58,820 bases of DNA, taken from IMG/VR virus record IMGVR_UViG_3300042923_001809, positions 1 through 58,820 of that record, one strand, 5' to 3'. The stretch is from a virus. Position numbers and translations under genes: made by a program. Under the pieces are notes generated by a model. It had not been told where the DNA came from. It ran no database searches and was given only the letters and a program-made list of their open reading frames with translations. Every line of letters starts with the position of its first letter. Within the stretch, counting starts at the first letter, position 1. Of this stretch, positions 17,092 through 26,885 are shown piece by piece.

Positions 17092-19560
17092 TTACATCGT
17101 AAGAAGCAAGTTTTGTATTTGCTGTACCACATCCGCTTTTGGTCTGCCAGTACCAATAGGTAGCCATGTCACTGGCGGTATGTCAAAGGTTGAAGAAGTA
17201 TCAAAACTGTTTATCATCGTGATAACCGGTTCAAGTGCAGCACGCACCTCCATGACATGATATGGCCAGTCTCTTATGGTAGTCTTTGTTGCGGCGATTT
17301 CATCGTCCCATGATACGGTTGCCATACCATAATATTGGCGGATGGTATTTACCGCTGTACGAAGTGCCAGAATATGCATTGCCTTAACATGGGTTACATT
17401 AGCCGTAATCGTCTCAAAAGGAGAAGTCAGAACGTTAAATGTTCTGATAACCTCCGTACTTGGAGATAACAAATCACTGTCCAAACATCGGAAGGTCACG
17501 GTATGACTCCCTGCAGCCAGGGTTGAAGCCTGATACACTGTTTTAGTACTGTCACCGAGATAACCACTTGTGGAGAACATCTCCGAATCATCCACACTGT
17601 TATGCCATACGCCTGTGTCAATCTTTACTTCTACAATCTGCGTCCGACCATCCGGTTCCATGCCTGTTGTTATCATGAAACGTGGTGTTGTGTTATAAAT
17701 AGATCTACCTGATACCGGACTGCTTATAATTGGTGCAGTAGGCGGGCTGTTCTTTGTGACAGTGTTACTGACCACATAGGAAGATACTGCATCAAGCGTA
17801 TCAGTAACACTTAAGCGATATCTCGTTGATGTACCAGGAGTCTGGGAAGCTTCCGCCGTATAGTTTCCGTAAGTCTCACTTGATACAATGATTGCAAGCG
17901 TTTCGTAGGAAGACCATGTCGGGTTACCCATGCTGGATGTGCTGCGCTGAAGTAGGTACTGCTTGATTGGACTAGTACCCACTACAACACCACTCCAAGA
18001 TATAGTTACCGACTGCGACTCATATAAAGTTGGAGTTGCTGAGAAACTGATAGGCGGTGTCGGCAAGATATTCTTACGAACACTATTGTAGGAGAGCTTC
18101 CAAACGGAATAATAAGTACTTCCAGCAGATCCCAAGGTACGTATCTGATATCTTCGGTAATTTCCTCTCGTAGATGGTGGTGATACGCTTAAACTTCCAT
18201 CTGGTAAGGAAGATGATAAGGAAGTCAGCACTGTCCATGCATCCCAAGTGCTGTTATCAATGGAATCACTGTACTGTATCTCATAACCCGTAATCACATT
18301 TCCTGCTCCGGCAACTGCACCATTCCAGGAAAGAGTTAGATTTCCTTCTGCAATCGTAGCGTTTAGTGCAAATGTTGATGGCTCGGCACAAGCAGTAATG
18401 TTGCAGTAAATGCTGTTACTAATTTTTTCCGCAGAATAAGCATTCAGTGCATCAATCGTCCAGATACCAAACTGTGTATAAGTTCCCGAAATATTTGAAA
18501 CTGTCGGATGATAACTACCACCACTGGTATTCAAAATAAGCGTTGTAAGTTCTGACCAGCTACTCCAAGTACTGTTATCAGTTGAGGTTCGGCTTGAAAT
18601 CCAGTATCCCTTAATTGCACTTGTTCCTGCCACTGCCCCAGACCATGTCAGCGTGATTGTTTCATTACTGTGTATTTCTGGTAAAGCAACCGCTGTACTT
18701 GGAGCTGAAGGAAGGGTATTTTTCCGGACAGAGTTGGTGGAAACCTTCCATGCAGAATAATACGAACTGCCAGCACTACCACGCGTTCGAATGCGAAACC
18801 TACGAAAATTTCCTCTCGTAGTGGGCGGAGCAACCGACAAGCTTCCACTGGTAGTGGATGTAGTCACAGTCGTTAATGCCGTCCAACTTCCCCAAGTGGA
18901 ATTGTCTGTTGAATCACTATACTGAATTTCATAAGAGGTTATCGCATTGTTGGTGCCTGCCGTTGCACCACTCCATGATAAGGTTACATTGCTTTCTGCG
19001 AGGGTACTACTTAACGAGCAAAAAGTTGGTGCACCAGCTGTAGTCGTTCGGCTTGCCCATGCCACGGTTAGAATCACTTCGGTCAGATCATTTCTTCCGG
19101 TAAAAGACATATAATTTGTGGTACTGGAACCGCCATCCATAAAAATACAGTTACTCGCACCACTTCCAATGGAATTAATCAGCGCAGTTGCTATGTTAAA
19201 AGTTTTCTCACCAAGCCCTGCCAAAACCGTATAATTGTAACCAGAAGTCACTTTGCTAGGACGTGATGTAACAACATCTGTAGAGGAACTAACTGGCGGG
19301 ATATCAGTTTGATTTCCAGCATATAACGTCATCGTTCGGTCACTTCCCCAAGAACCTCCCGCTACACGTGTAAGAGTAAGAGTGGCACTGGTTGGATAAT
19401 AGTCTGCATATTGATCTCGAATGGTGGTGAGATTAAAAATCATAACACCTACACATTCTCCATATGGTTCGTAAACACCTTGCCTGATATTATCCGTAGT
19501 CGACGGAATGTATTTTCCATTACGCCAAGTACAGGCATTGATTGCTTGATAAGTTGCCAT
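17092..19560 (-). CDS. Large tail/baseplate protein with fibronectin III-like repeats
   Basis: The 822-residue structural protein opens with a strand-rich domain (about 1-170) followed by four fibronectin III-like units of about 100 residues each (about 175-610) marked by a WSG(A/V)xxGT turn. Units 1 and 3 are nearly alike (EIQYSDSTDNSTW, RGNFRRFRIRT), and units 2 and 4 resemble each other less, which indicates a duplicated two-unit block. The C-terminal region has a strand domain and a helical end. The ATG follows GAGGTG. It is likely part of the tail tip or side fibre that binds surface sugars. Confidence 0.7.
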   Translation of the reverse strand: MATYQAINACTWRNGKYIPSTTDNIRQGVYEPYGECVGVMIFNLTTIRDQYADYYPTSATLTLTRVAGGSWGSDRTMTLYAGNQTDIPPVSSSTDVVTSRPSKVTSGYNYTVLAGLGEKTFNIATALINSIGSGASNCIFMDGGSSTTNYMSFTGRNDLTEVILTVAWASRTTTAGAPTFCSLSSTLAESNVTLSWSGATAGTNNAITSYEIQYSDSTDNSTWGSWTALTTVTTSTTSGSLSVAPPTTRGNFRRFRIRTRGSAGSSYYSAWKVSTNSVRKNTLPSAPSTAVALPEIHSNETITLTWSGAVAGTSAIKGYWISSRTSTDNSTWSSWSELTTLILNTSGGSYHPTVSNISGTYTQFGIWTIDALNAYSAEKISNSIYCNITACAEPSTFALNATIAEGNLTLSWNGAVAGAGNVITGYEIQYSDSIDNSTWDAWTVLTSLSSSLPDGSLSVSPPSTRGNYRRYQIRTLGSAGSTYYSVWKLSYNSVRKNILPTPPISFSATPTLYESQSVTISWSGVVVGTSPIKQYLLQRSTSSMGNPTWSSYETLAIIVSSETYGNYTAEASQTPGTSTRYRLSVTDTLDAVSSYVVSNTVTKNSPPTAPIISSPVSGRSIYNTTPRFMITTGMEPDGRTQIVEVKIDTGVWHNSVDDSEMFSTSGYLGDSTKTVYQASTLAAGSHTVTFRCLDSDLLSPSTEVIRTFNVLTSPFETITANVTHVKAMHILALRTAVNTIRQYYGMATVSWDDEIAATKTTIRDWPYHVMEVRAALEPVITMINSFDTSSTFDIPPVTWLPIGTGRPKADVVQQIQNLLLTM

Positions 19561-19571
19561 ATCAATTCACC

Positions 19572-20075
19572 TCACTCATATACTGCTGTTACCAGCGAAT
19601 TCACGATTCCACAAAGGGAAGAATTTAGCCTTATGTCGGTGATATTTCCTGTAGTTATTGATGTAGCCGCTTGTGGTACTAGAATTTCTGCAAGACATAA
19701 TTCATATACCTCTGCATTACGTGTCAGTGTTGGAGCAGTAGGCGTTGCTGCCGCTGTTCCTGTCAGTACCACAGCTGTGATACTTCGGTTAAGAAGACTC
19801 CACCGGATTACAATCCGGTCAATTCTTGGATAGGAACCGTTAGCAGTTGTCAGTGTCTTGTTCAGTGCTTCCGTATTCTCATATCGGTAGCCGTTAATCC
19901 ATGCACTTCCTGCCGCAATACTGACGGTCATTCCTGTTGTTGGTGTTACTTGCAAATTTGTATTATTTAAATAAAAGATACCATTAGAAACCAGACTTCC
20001 GAAATATGCTGCAAAGTCGGTAGCATTGTAAATTCTGTCGCCACTGGAAGAATTAAAAAAACCACTCTTTTCCAC
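19572..20075 (-). CDS. Phage tail/baseplate-associated protein
   Basis: A 167-residue protein with the pattern seen in small tail proteins downstream of the Gp37-like gene: GDRIYNATDFAAYFGSLVSNGI, then SIAAGSAWINGYRYEN and YPRIDRIVIRW, ending in a strand region with IRLNSSLCGIV. This is a shared receptor-binding or fibre-attachment region in Gram-positive siphophages. The start is GTG at 20075, eight bases after AGGAGGG. It sits between the Gp37-like protein and the repeat-rich tail protein. The precise role is inferred from position. Confidence 0.7.
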   Translation of the reverse strand: MEKSGFFNSSSGDRIYNATDFAAYFGSLVSNGIFYLNNTNLQVTPTTGMTVSIAAGSAWINGYRYENTEALNKTLTTANGSYPRIDRIVIRWSLLNRSITAVVLTGTAAATPTAPTLTRNAEVYELCLAEILVPQAATSITTGNITDIRLNSSLCGIVNSLVTAVYE

Positions 20076-20124
20076 CTCTGATACCCTCCTTTCTCATCAT
20101 TTTGCAGTACTTGTTTCGAATGTA

Positions 20125-22380
20125 TCAACTTACAAACCATGTAGCATTAAACGTCAGCCACTCTGTTCCTGCAATGCTTGTTGCATAGGCATTTGTTCCA
20201 TATCTGCTACAGGAGCACACACCTGCGTTAGTTATCTGTAACAGCCAGGTATTAATTCCTGATCCCTGACATCTTACCGTAACATACCCTGACATGGGTC
20301 TATACGCGCTAGGCAAGGTGTAGAAGCTTAAGTTTGTTGCAGAATTTATAGCAGCTCCTGCAGCAGGTAGCAAAGCTCCATGAAAATGAACCGTTTTCCC
20401 TACTTTTCTTAATCTTGGGCGTTGAGCAGTAGAATAAATCGTAAAACTGTTTTCCAAATCTGTGTCCGATAATTCAATATACCCTGTATCCCCACCATAA
20501 ATAATGCCCGTAGTAGAGTCACCATTAACACATACTGCCCCTCCCTCAAGGTTGAGATACATAGGGGAAGCTGAACCATTATTTCGGGCTTGTATTTCGT
20601 TTGCATCGAAAACCATGTTCGCACTGGTGGAAGTGCCAATCTGTAATGGATTATCCGTTGATGTAAGGCTGACATCACGGTTTGGTAGCTGTAACTTATA
20701 AAATGCACCATCCTCACTGTAGGTAGCCGTTTTTACCACCCCATTATCAACAGCTGATACTGTGAATGTCTGACCACCATATGAGAAGGTAGATGATACC
20801 GCTGGAAGATTTGCCACAAGAATTAGTGCCCCGTTTGCGGGATCAGAAATCAGATTTCCTGATTCACTGAATGCATACAAACCATTCAAATAAGCAGTTC
20901 CGTAATCCGATAGCCAGATATAGATATCCCATATTGTCTTGGTGGAACTTGCTGATTTTACAATCTTTATATCTGTTGAAAGAAAAGGACTTTTATCCCT
21001 TGTATAGGACTGCACAAAGGACTGTATGGACATTGTTGCAAAGGAGGACGTCGAATAAACATAACCTTCTATCGTACCTGACTTTGGAGTTGTCCCCGTC
21101 CCAAAGTAATCAAACTTAAAAGCAATACGGTTATAAGAACCATTAACCACCACTCTTGTTGCATGAAAGTATTTTGCTTGAGTAGGGTCATTCCCTCCGG
21201 CAGTTGAGGTATTCACAGCCAACTTTGCAGAGCTTATCATGACACCGCTTAAAAACCTCTGTAAATCAGCCCAGCTATTTTCATCCACCAGCAAATCCGA
21301 AATACCCGCCGGAGCACCAAGAGCCGTCCTTACCTGACTAAAATCAGATTTAATCTTCTGTGTTATCGTAAGTTCTGCTTTTCCAAAGGTAACACTGATG
21401 CTCTGTCCGTCCCTGTCACAGCTTTCGTCTATCTCCACAATGCGAGTGGTCATGGATATACCCCACTTTTTCGAGATAACTTGTACTGTCTGACCAAGAT
21501 CATAATCCGTTTTATAAATTAAATTCCCATGGTTATTTACGGTAACATCAAAAGACTGCGCTGTGGCAAGTTCCGCAAGCCTTGTCTGCCCCCGATAGGT
21601 TAAAGTGTCCGTATAATCGGAAGGAAAATCTGCAGAGCGAAGATCCTTTGCATCTATAAAGGCTTCTCTTCGATTTTCTCCAGTACCATTTGTGATATAT
21701 GCAAAGATACGGTCTGCATCGCTCTCCCCTTCTCCTCCTATTTTGGCGGTATTTACATACCCTACTGTATTTTTTGTAAAGGTCTGATCAAGTAGGTTCT
21801 CATATTCCTTTGAAAATACAGCCTGAGAAGACTCTCCGATATAAAGTGTTACCGTAAGGTGCCCCGATGATGGTTCAAATACAGTTTTGATACCTACGGA
21901 TGATGCATCACAAAGTTCTAGTATTTCATCCAGAAGGTTGTTATAGGAAACCTGTTTTTTCACTGGTTTACTTAAAGATGATGATGAAAAGCTTAGGTTA
22001 GTAATCTTACGATTAGTGTCTGTAGGTGATATGACATTATGGTTTATTAGCTGTCCGATACAGGCTGAAAGATCACCGCTTAGGGTTTCCGTATTCCAAA
22101 TGATACGCCTACTTAGTAGTGCAGTGGCAAACCTCCCACTAACCGTGATGCTCTCACTATCAGTCTGCGACAGCTGCAGATATTCGATTAACCCTACTTC
22201 CTCATCGTCATTTTTCCAGATATAATTTCCTTCCTGAAGAAGGGTTGCGTTCTCGGAAGATGCATTTGCTTTTAGTTCAAAGGAACCGCACTGAGAGTAT
22301 CGTCTGGTCCATCTTAGATACTCAAAGGATTCCACAACTCCGATTAAGGCACGGTTCTGATTAAATACATATAGTTCCAT
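20125..22380 (-). CDS. Siphovirus ReqiPepy6 Gp37-like tail protein
   Basis: The N-terminal half of this 751-residue protein matches the Gp37-like tail-tip family: VFNQNRALIGVVESFEYLRW, RYSQCGSFELK and a region about residues 60-370 with DYDLGQTVQV and TRIVEIDES. This is the tail-associated hub that anchors the baseplate, a Gram-positive counterpart of gp27-like proteins. The C-terminal half is a different, strand-rich segment (about 375-751), probably a shaft or adhesin. It begins four bases past the upstream tail gene's stop and belongs to one late operon. Confidence 0.85.
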   Translation of the reverse strand: MELYVFNQNRALIGVVESFEYLRWTRRYSQCGSFELKANASSENATLLQEGNYIWKNDDEEVGLIEYLQLSQTDSESITVSGRFATALLSRRIIWNTETLSGDLSACIGQLINHNVISPTDTNRKITNLSFSSSSLSKPVKKQVSYNNLLDEILELCDASSVGIKTVFEPSSGHLTVTLYIGESSQAVFSKEYENLLDQTFTKNTVGYVNTAKIGGEGESDADRIFAYITNGTGENRREAFIDAKDLRSADFPSDYTDTLTYRGQTRLAELATAQSFDVTVNNHGNLIYKTDYDLGQTVQVISKKWGISMTTRIVEIDESCDRDGQSISVTFGKAELTITQKIKSDFSQVRTALGAPAGISDLLVDENSWADLQRFLSGVMISSAKLAVNTSTAGGNDPTQAKYFHATRVVVNGSYNRIAFKFDYFGTGTTPKSGTIEGYVYSTSSFATMSIQSFVQSYTRDKSPFLSTDIKIVKSASSTKTIWDIYIWLSDYGTAYLNGLYAFSESGNLISDPANGALILVANLPAVSSTFSYGGQTFTVSAVDNGVVKTATYSEDGAFYKLQLPNRDVSLTSTDNPLQIGTSTSANMVFDANEIQARNNGSASPMYLNLEGGAVCVNGDSTTGIIYGGDTGYIELSDTDLENSFTIYSTAQRPRLRKVGKTVHFHGALLPAAGAAINSATNLSFYTLPSAYRPMSGYVTVRCQGSGINTWLLQITNAGVCSCSRYGTNAYATSIAGTEWLTFNATWFVS

Positions 22381-22383
22381 AAG

Positions 22384-23235
22384 CTACACCCCCAGAAACT
22401 GTGGACGATAATAAATACTGACATCAAGTAGTTCAAGATTAGCTGATGCATCATAACGAAGGTTGTTTATTCCAGGTGCGAGCTGAAAAAAATCCGAATC
22501 GGTATCCAACAGATAAAAGGCATTGCTCTGTGTAGTACCGATGATGCTTATCACCCGTTTTCCTGCAAAGTGTGTATATATGTGAAATTCATCCCCTGAA
22601 CTCATCGTGGTGAGAATTTTTACATACTCTCCGGTATCTAAATACAGAAGCTCCGGATTTGTAACAGAGCCAAGTGCCTTGAATACAATCTCACAACCAC
22701 AAGGTACATCACCGATGTTATCCAATGCAATAATCTGACTTGGCTGTCTTGCTCCAAATTCCATACCACTCACTGGTATCTCTAAATCAAACTCAAGCAT
22801 TGCATCCCAAGAGGCAAGCTCCTGTCTCACCTCTTCGAGCAATTCAAAGAAAGGTGAAGGACAAAGTAAACTTAAGAAAAACTTTGGTATTCTCTCTCTT
22901 ACAGATACAATCAGTGTTACTTCCTCCACAATGCAAGAAATCTGCCTATCACGATAGCATAAGATCCCCGACTTCTTTGGACTGAAAAAGCGAAGGAATT
23001 CTTTTCGTAGCTCATAGGCTTTACTTGCATCTTCTGCTACAATCGTTCCCTCTAATGTGATGTTTCGCATATCCAGGGTGGAAGATACGAAAAAAGCACC
23101 ATCTTGCTCCGGTGCTTTGAAGGTATTGATAATGTTTCGGATACTTCCCGTTCCATCCATCTTTTCTAAAAAATAGGGTTTTGCTTGCTTTATCGTAAGA
23201 CTTTCTCCATTGGAATTAATATAGGTTATTTCCAC
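22384..23235 (-). CDS. Distal tail protein (Dit/phage tail family)
   Basis: The 283-residue protein has the N-terminal ring-forming domain of distal tail proteins (about 1-130; ITLEGTIVAEDASKAYELRKEFLRFFSPKKSG) and a C-terminal galectin-like part (about 150-283; DLEIPVSGMEFG and EYVKILTTMSSGDEF). It would form the hexameric hub joining tail tube to baseplate. The order tape measure, Dit, Gp37-like hub is the standard siphovirus layout. Confidence 0.85.
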   Translation of the reverse strand: MEITYINSNGESLTIKQAKPYFLEKMDGTGSIRNIINTFKAPEQDGAFFVSSTLDMRNITLEGTIVAEDASKAYELRKEFLRFFSPKKSGILCYRDRQISCIVEEVTLIVSVRERIPKFFLSLLCPSPFFELLEEVRQELASWDAMLEFDLEIPVSGMEFGARQPSQIIALDNIGDVPCGCEIVFKALGSVTNPELLYLDTGEYVKILTTMSSGDEFHIYTHFAGKRVISIIGTTQSNAFYLLDTDSDFFQLAPGINNLRYDASANLELLDVSIYYRPQFLGV

Positions 23236-23249
23236 AAGAGCCCTCCTTC

Positions 23250-25676
23250 CTAATATGACATGGCTAACTTCTGTGATAGGTTCTTGAACTCTCTTGCCAG
23301 TTCCTTTTCAGAGAGAGCCTTAGGTGTCACAACAGAAAGATTTTGTGTGATGTTTGTACCGGTAGGTGCAATTCCCCCTTGTCTGGCTTGACTGCTGTAA
23401 TTTAAATCAAGGTTAGTTGGAATCGCATTTTGCATATCTCTCGCAACATCTGCCATAGCAGCTTCAAATCCCACACCAATTCCTTCACCCATGTTATGAC
23501 CTAGTCCTGCAAACAGAGTGGATGGTGAATGGATACCAAAAAAGTCTTTAATACTTGATACCACACCTCCAAAAAAGCCGGAGATTTTTTCTCGTAACCA
23601 TCCTCCTGCATCCGAAATACCATTCCATAAACCATGAATCAAATCGGTTCCTACCTGCTTTATATCTTCAAGCGAATCCGTAAAACCTTTTACAATCCCC
23701 TCGATAATCTGTGGTACTGCTTTGACTATTTCTACAATAATGGTAGGTAAATTTTCAATGAGTGCAACAAAGAGTTGAACTCCAGCTAAGATTATCTTAT
23801 CGATATTACTTACAACGGCACTCACCAGAGAGCCAACGATTTGTGGAATTGCTGGCACAATCGTTGCAATGATCGTAGGTAGTGCTTGAATGAGGGCTAC
23901 TAATAACTTGATACCTGCGTCAATAATAATTGGAATAGACTTAATCACTGCAGTGATAATACTATTCACAATTTTAGGAATGGCCGGAACAATCGCCGTT
24001 ATAATGGTAGGTAGTGCGGTCACCAAGGAAGTCAGTAATTGAATACCTGCATCAATAATCAGAGGAATGGACTCCACAAGAAAATTTACAAGCGCTGTAA
24101 TAATAGCAGGCAAAGCAGAAACAAGCTGAGGAATTGCATCAAGTAGTCCTTGTGCCAAACCAAGAATCAGCTGTAAGGCTGCCTCCAGGAGCATAGGCAG
24201 GTTATCTACCAAACCTTGTACGATGGTTGTAATTGCACCTACTGCCACTGGTATAAGCTGTGGCAAAGTCTCACCGATGCCACTCACAAGAGCCGTCACA
24301 AGTTGCACCGCTGCATCAATGAGAAGAGGTAGGCTTTCAATCAAAGCACCAACGATTGTCATCACTGCGTCAACAACGGCTGGGATAAGTTCTGGAAGTA
24401 GACTTAAAATAGTTTGCAATACCTGTGTGAACAGTTCCGTTACAGTTTCAAGTAGCATTGGCAAGAGTTCACCTACCGCTTGTAAAATTGCTCCTGTAGC
24501 CTGTGGTAGGGCTTTCACGATATTCTCAAGCACAGGCACGATATTTTTTACCACGACCTGAAAGGCATCCACAAGATTTTCTGTCAGGTTTGTCATATCA
24601 GCATCTGCGTTTCCAAGTCCCGCTGTAAAGCTACCGACTGCGGCTTGCAGAAGACCAATAGAGCCTGTGACAGTTTGTGTTGCCTCACGGGCGAAGTTTC
24701 CTGCATATTGCTCCGTGTTCTCAAAGAACATCTGCATGGCAACTTCTGCTTTTTCCGCTTGCGTTGCAGTATTCCAGGTAAAATCCAATCCTTTAGCAAG
24801 TGCATAGGCTTCGATATTAGTAGCGTTCATGGCAACACCGAGATTATCCATCATGTCGAAATTTCCCTTTGCAGCACCTGTAACAGCCTCCATTGCCATA
24901 GACATATCAATACCCATGACGGATGCCATATCCGCAGCACGTTGCATTGCTTTTTTAGTGAGTTCCAGTGATTTTTGTTGTTCAATGCCACTACCTTGAA
25001 ACAATGCCCCCATTTTGTTGGCTGTGGCGAGATATTGGCTTTGAGACACACCGAGGTTTTTATAAGCCTCCTCTCCAGACTTCTGAATGGAGCTAGCATA
25101 CTTTCCAAATACAGCTTCACTGCCACCGAGGTTTTGCTCTAGTTCGCCAAATTGTTGAACGACATCTTTACCCAGTTTAATTGCCACAGCACCTATGGCA
25201 ACAGTAACAGCACCCATTGCCACACCGATGCCTTTAAGGACTCCACCCATCTTTTCAAACTTACCACCGGACTTCTCAGCTTCATCACCTGTTGCTTTCA
25301 GTTCATCACCAAGCTCATCGATATTCTCAGTAGTCTCTGCAAGTTCACGCTCCATTCCGTTAAGTTCAGCCTGAGCCTTATTTAGCTGTATCTGCCAATT
25401 CTGTGTACGGCGGTCGTTTTCGCCAAAAGAGGAAGATGCATTGTCAAGTGCAGCCTTGAGGGTAGAGATTTTCTCCTTTTGTGCATCGATTTCTTTATTT
25501 AGAACTGCATTACGGGCGGTGAGTGCAGTAATGGATTTATCGTTTTTATCAAACTGACTAGTCACGAGTGTCATCTCACTACCTAGTACCTTAAAGGATT
25601 GGTTAATATCAGAGAGTGCCTTTTTAAACTCACGTTCCCCTTCAACACCAATTTTTAATCCAAAATTATCTGGCAT
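23250..25676 (-). CDS. Phage tail tape measure protein
   Basis: An 808-residue tape measure protein that sets tail length. Residues about 30-130 form a coiled coil, followed by the tape-measure core (GSEAVFGKYASSIQKSG, MGIDMSMAMEAVTGAAKGNFDMM). A long hydrophobic stretch (about 370-690) is made of related helical units such as LPTIITAIVPAIPKIVNSII and LPTIIATIVPAIPQIVGSLV. The C-terminal part has DFFGIHSPSTLFAGLG, common in Firmicutes tape measures. The ATG follows GGAGGTGAGG. The tail length suggested by the protein is that of a mid-sized siphovirus. Confidence 0.93.
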   Translation of the reverse strand: MPDNFGLKIGVEGEREFKKALSDINQSFKVLGSEMTLVTSQFDKNDKSITALTARNAVLNKEIDAQKEKISTLKAALDNASSSFGENDRRTQNWQIQLNKAQAELNGMERELAETTENIDELGDELKATGDEAEKSGGKFEKMGGVLKGIGVAMGAVTVAIGAVAIKLGKDVVQQFGELEQNLGGSEAVFGKYASSIQKSGEEAYKNLGVSQSQYLATANKMGALFQGSGIEQQKSLELTKKAMQRAADMASVMGIDMSMAMEAVTGAAKGNFDMMDNLGVAMNATNIEAYALAKGLDFTWNTATQAEKAEVAMQMFFENTEQYAGNFAREATQTVTGSIGLLQAAVGSFTAGLGNADADMTNLTENLVDAFQVVVKNIVPVLENIVKALPQATGAILQAVGELLPMLLETVTELFTQVLQTILSLLPELIPAVVDAVMTIVGALIESLPLLIDAAVQLVTALVSGIGETLPQLIPVAVGAITTIVQGLVDNLPMLLEAALQLILGLAQGLLDAIPQLVSALPAIITALVNFLVESIPLIIDAGIQLLTSLVTALPTIITAIVPAIPKIVNSIITAVIKSIPIIIDAGIKLLVALIQALPTIIATIVPAIPQIVGSLVSAVVSNIDKIILAGVQLFVALIENLPTIIVEIVKAVPQIIEGIVKGFTDSLEDIKQVGTDLIHGLWNGISDAGGWLREKISGFFGGVVSSIKDFFGIHSPSTLFAGLGHNMGEGIGVGFEAAMADVARDMQNAIPTNLDLNYSSQARQGGIAPTGTNITQNLSVVTPKALSEKELAREFKNLSQKLAMSY

Positions 25677-25702
25677 GCCGCCTCACCTCCAAAAAAGGCA
25701 TG

Positions 25703-25730
25703 AAAAAGGAGCAACCTTTTTGATTGCTCC
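25703..25730 (-). terminator. Terminator of the toroid-protein cargo gene
   Basis: GGAGCAA and TTGCTCC form a 7-bp stem with a 14-nt loop, followed by TTTTT on the minus strand. It lies 66 bp past the stop of the 25797-26765 gene and just before the tape measure gene's ribosome site, in the middle of the tail operon. Confidence 0.75.
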
Positions 25731-25796
25731 AGATTAAACCTTATCTATTTTTTATACTACTTATTATGGTTACAATTGGAATTTGTAAGCGTTCCA

Positions 25797-26765
25797 TTAT
25801 GCTCTTAATTGTGTCTGTTCAAATATCCTTAAGCACAAATACGTAAGATAAGGTGAGGGTGTTTTCTTTTGTCCGAAATCTAAACCTTTATACTTTTGAT
25901 ATACCGCTTCTGGTGTAAAAAAACCATTTTCATCCTGTTTGTTTTGAATAAGTGAAAGCATTTCTTTGAAACGGGTGTCGTTTCTAACGCTTTCATATCT
26001 ACTCAATACATCTGTCACACTTACAATGTCATACCATATGGCTGGTGCTTTCAATTTGCGGAAATCAGTTCCCATGTAAAACATATATGGATGCTTGTCT
26101 AAACTGCTTTCCCATAGGGAAAGTAATGTACTGGCAATATTCTTGGCAATGTCGCTGCATTGATATTCAGGAATATGGGACAGTAATCTTGCCATTATTA
26201 GCGTTGCATATGGGCAACAGTCTTCTTTTTTTCCTGGGCCTCTAAATTTCCCAAGATCAGAGGATACTGTACAAGGAAATCCATTCACTTTATAAAATGA
26301 TACAAGATAATCAACACCAGCTTTAATATGTTTATCATAGTCAATACCAGCTTTTACAAGAGCTAGGAGCAATAATGGTGCATCGCATAAACACCAACTA
26401 AATGTATCTTCTCCACTGCCTCCAAAGTGCTTTGGAATATTAATAAGCGACTGGTACACACCATTTTCATCTTGATGTTTCATAATTTCATCCACTGCAA
26501 TTTGGATCTCCGGAACAGTAGTGTCCAATCCAATATCCAATAGAAAATGAAGCTTGTGTATAGGCAAATCAGGATTTTTGTGATTAGTTACTAGAGTGCT
26601 ATGAAAATCAGTAATATCGCGTAAGTACGATTGTATCAGTTCACAATCTAATGTTCGAATTTTTTGCTCAATTAAATTGTCTTTATTTTCATGTAAAAGA
26701 TGAAGTTGGATGGCATACTTTAGCCAGTCATCACTCATGTCTAATAACTTCCTATATAGTAGCAT
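25797..26765 (-). CDS. Terpene-cyclase-like (alpha/alpha toroid) protein; apparent cargo gene
   Basis: The 322-residue protein has helix-pair repeats with QDENGVYQSL and QDENGFFTPEAVY, the Q-D-x-N/D-G pattern seen in squalene/oxidosqualene cyclase and prenyltransferase toroid folds. A central CLCDAPLLLLALVKAG and GKKEDCCPYATLIMARL supply further helices with cysteines. The catalytic DxDD-type acid motif of true cyclases is not evident, so an enzymatic role is uncertain. The ATG follows GGGAGA. It lies between the tail chaperone and tape measure genes, has its own terminator, and has no known phage structural role; it is probably a lysogenic cargo gene. Confidence 0.7.
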   Translation of the reverse strand: MLLYRKLLDMSDDWLKYAIQLHLLHENKDNLIEQKIRTLDCELIQSYLRDITDFHSTLVTNHKNPDLPIHKLHFLLDIGLDTTVPEIQIAVDEIMKHQDENGVYQSLINIPKHFGGSGEDTFSWCLCDAPLLLLALVKAGIDYDKHIKAGVDYLVSFYKVNGFPCTVSSDLGKFRGPGKKEDCCPYATLIMARLLSHIPEYQCSDIAKNIASTLLSLWESSLDKHPYMFYMGTDFRKLKAPAIWYDIVSVTDVLSRYESVRNDTRFKEMLSLIQNKQDENGFFTPEAVYQKYKGLDFGQKKTPSPYLTYLCLRIFEQTQLRA

Positions 26766-26885
26766 ACTATTCTCCCTGTTATAAAAATTCGGATTTATTC
26801 ATACACCACAGTTCAAAACTGCTTAATAAATTCTGATTTGTAATCCTATCTCCTAAAAATCAGCATATCACATTTTGTATTATTT

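Noticed and set aside
24223-24561. Plus-strand frame of 112 codons in the tape measure gene
   Set aside because: It is a shadow of the repeated hydrophobic segments in the true gene.
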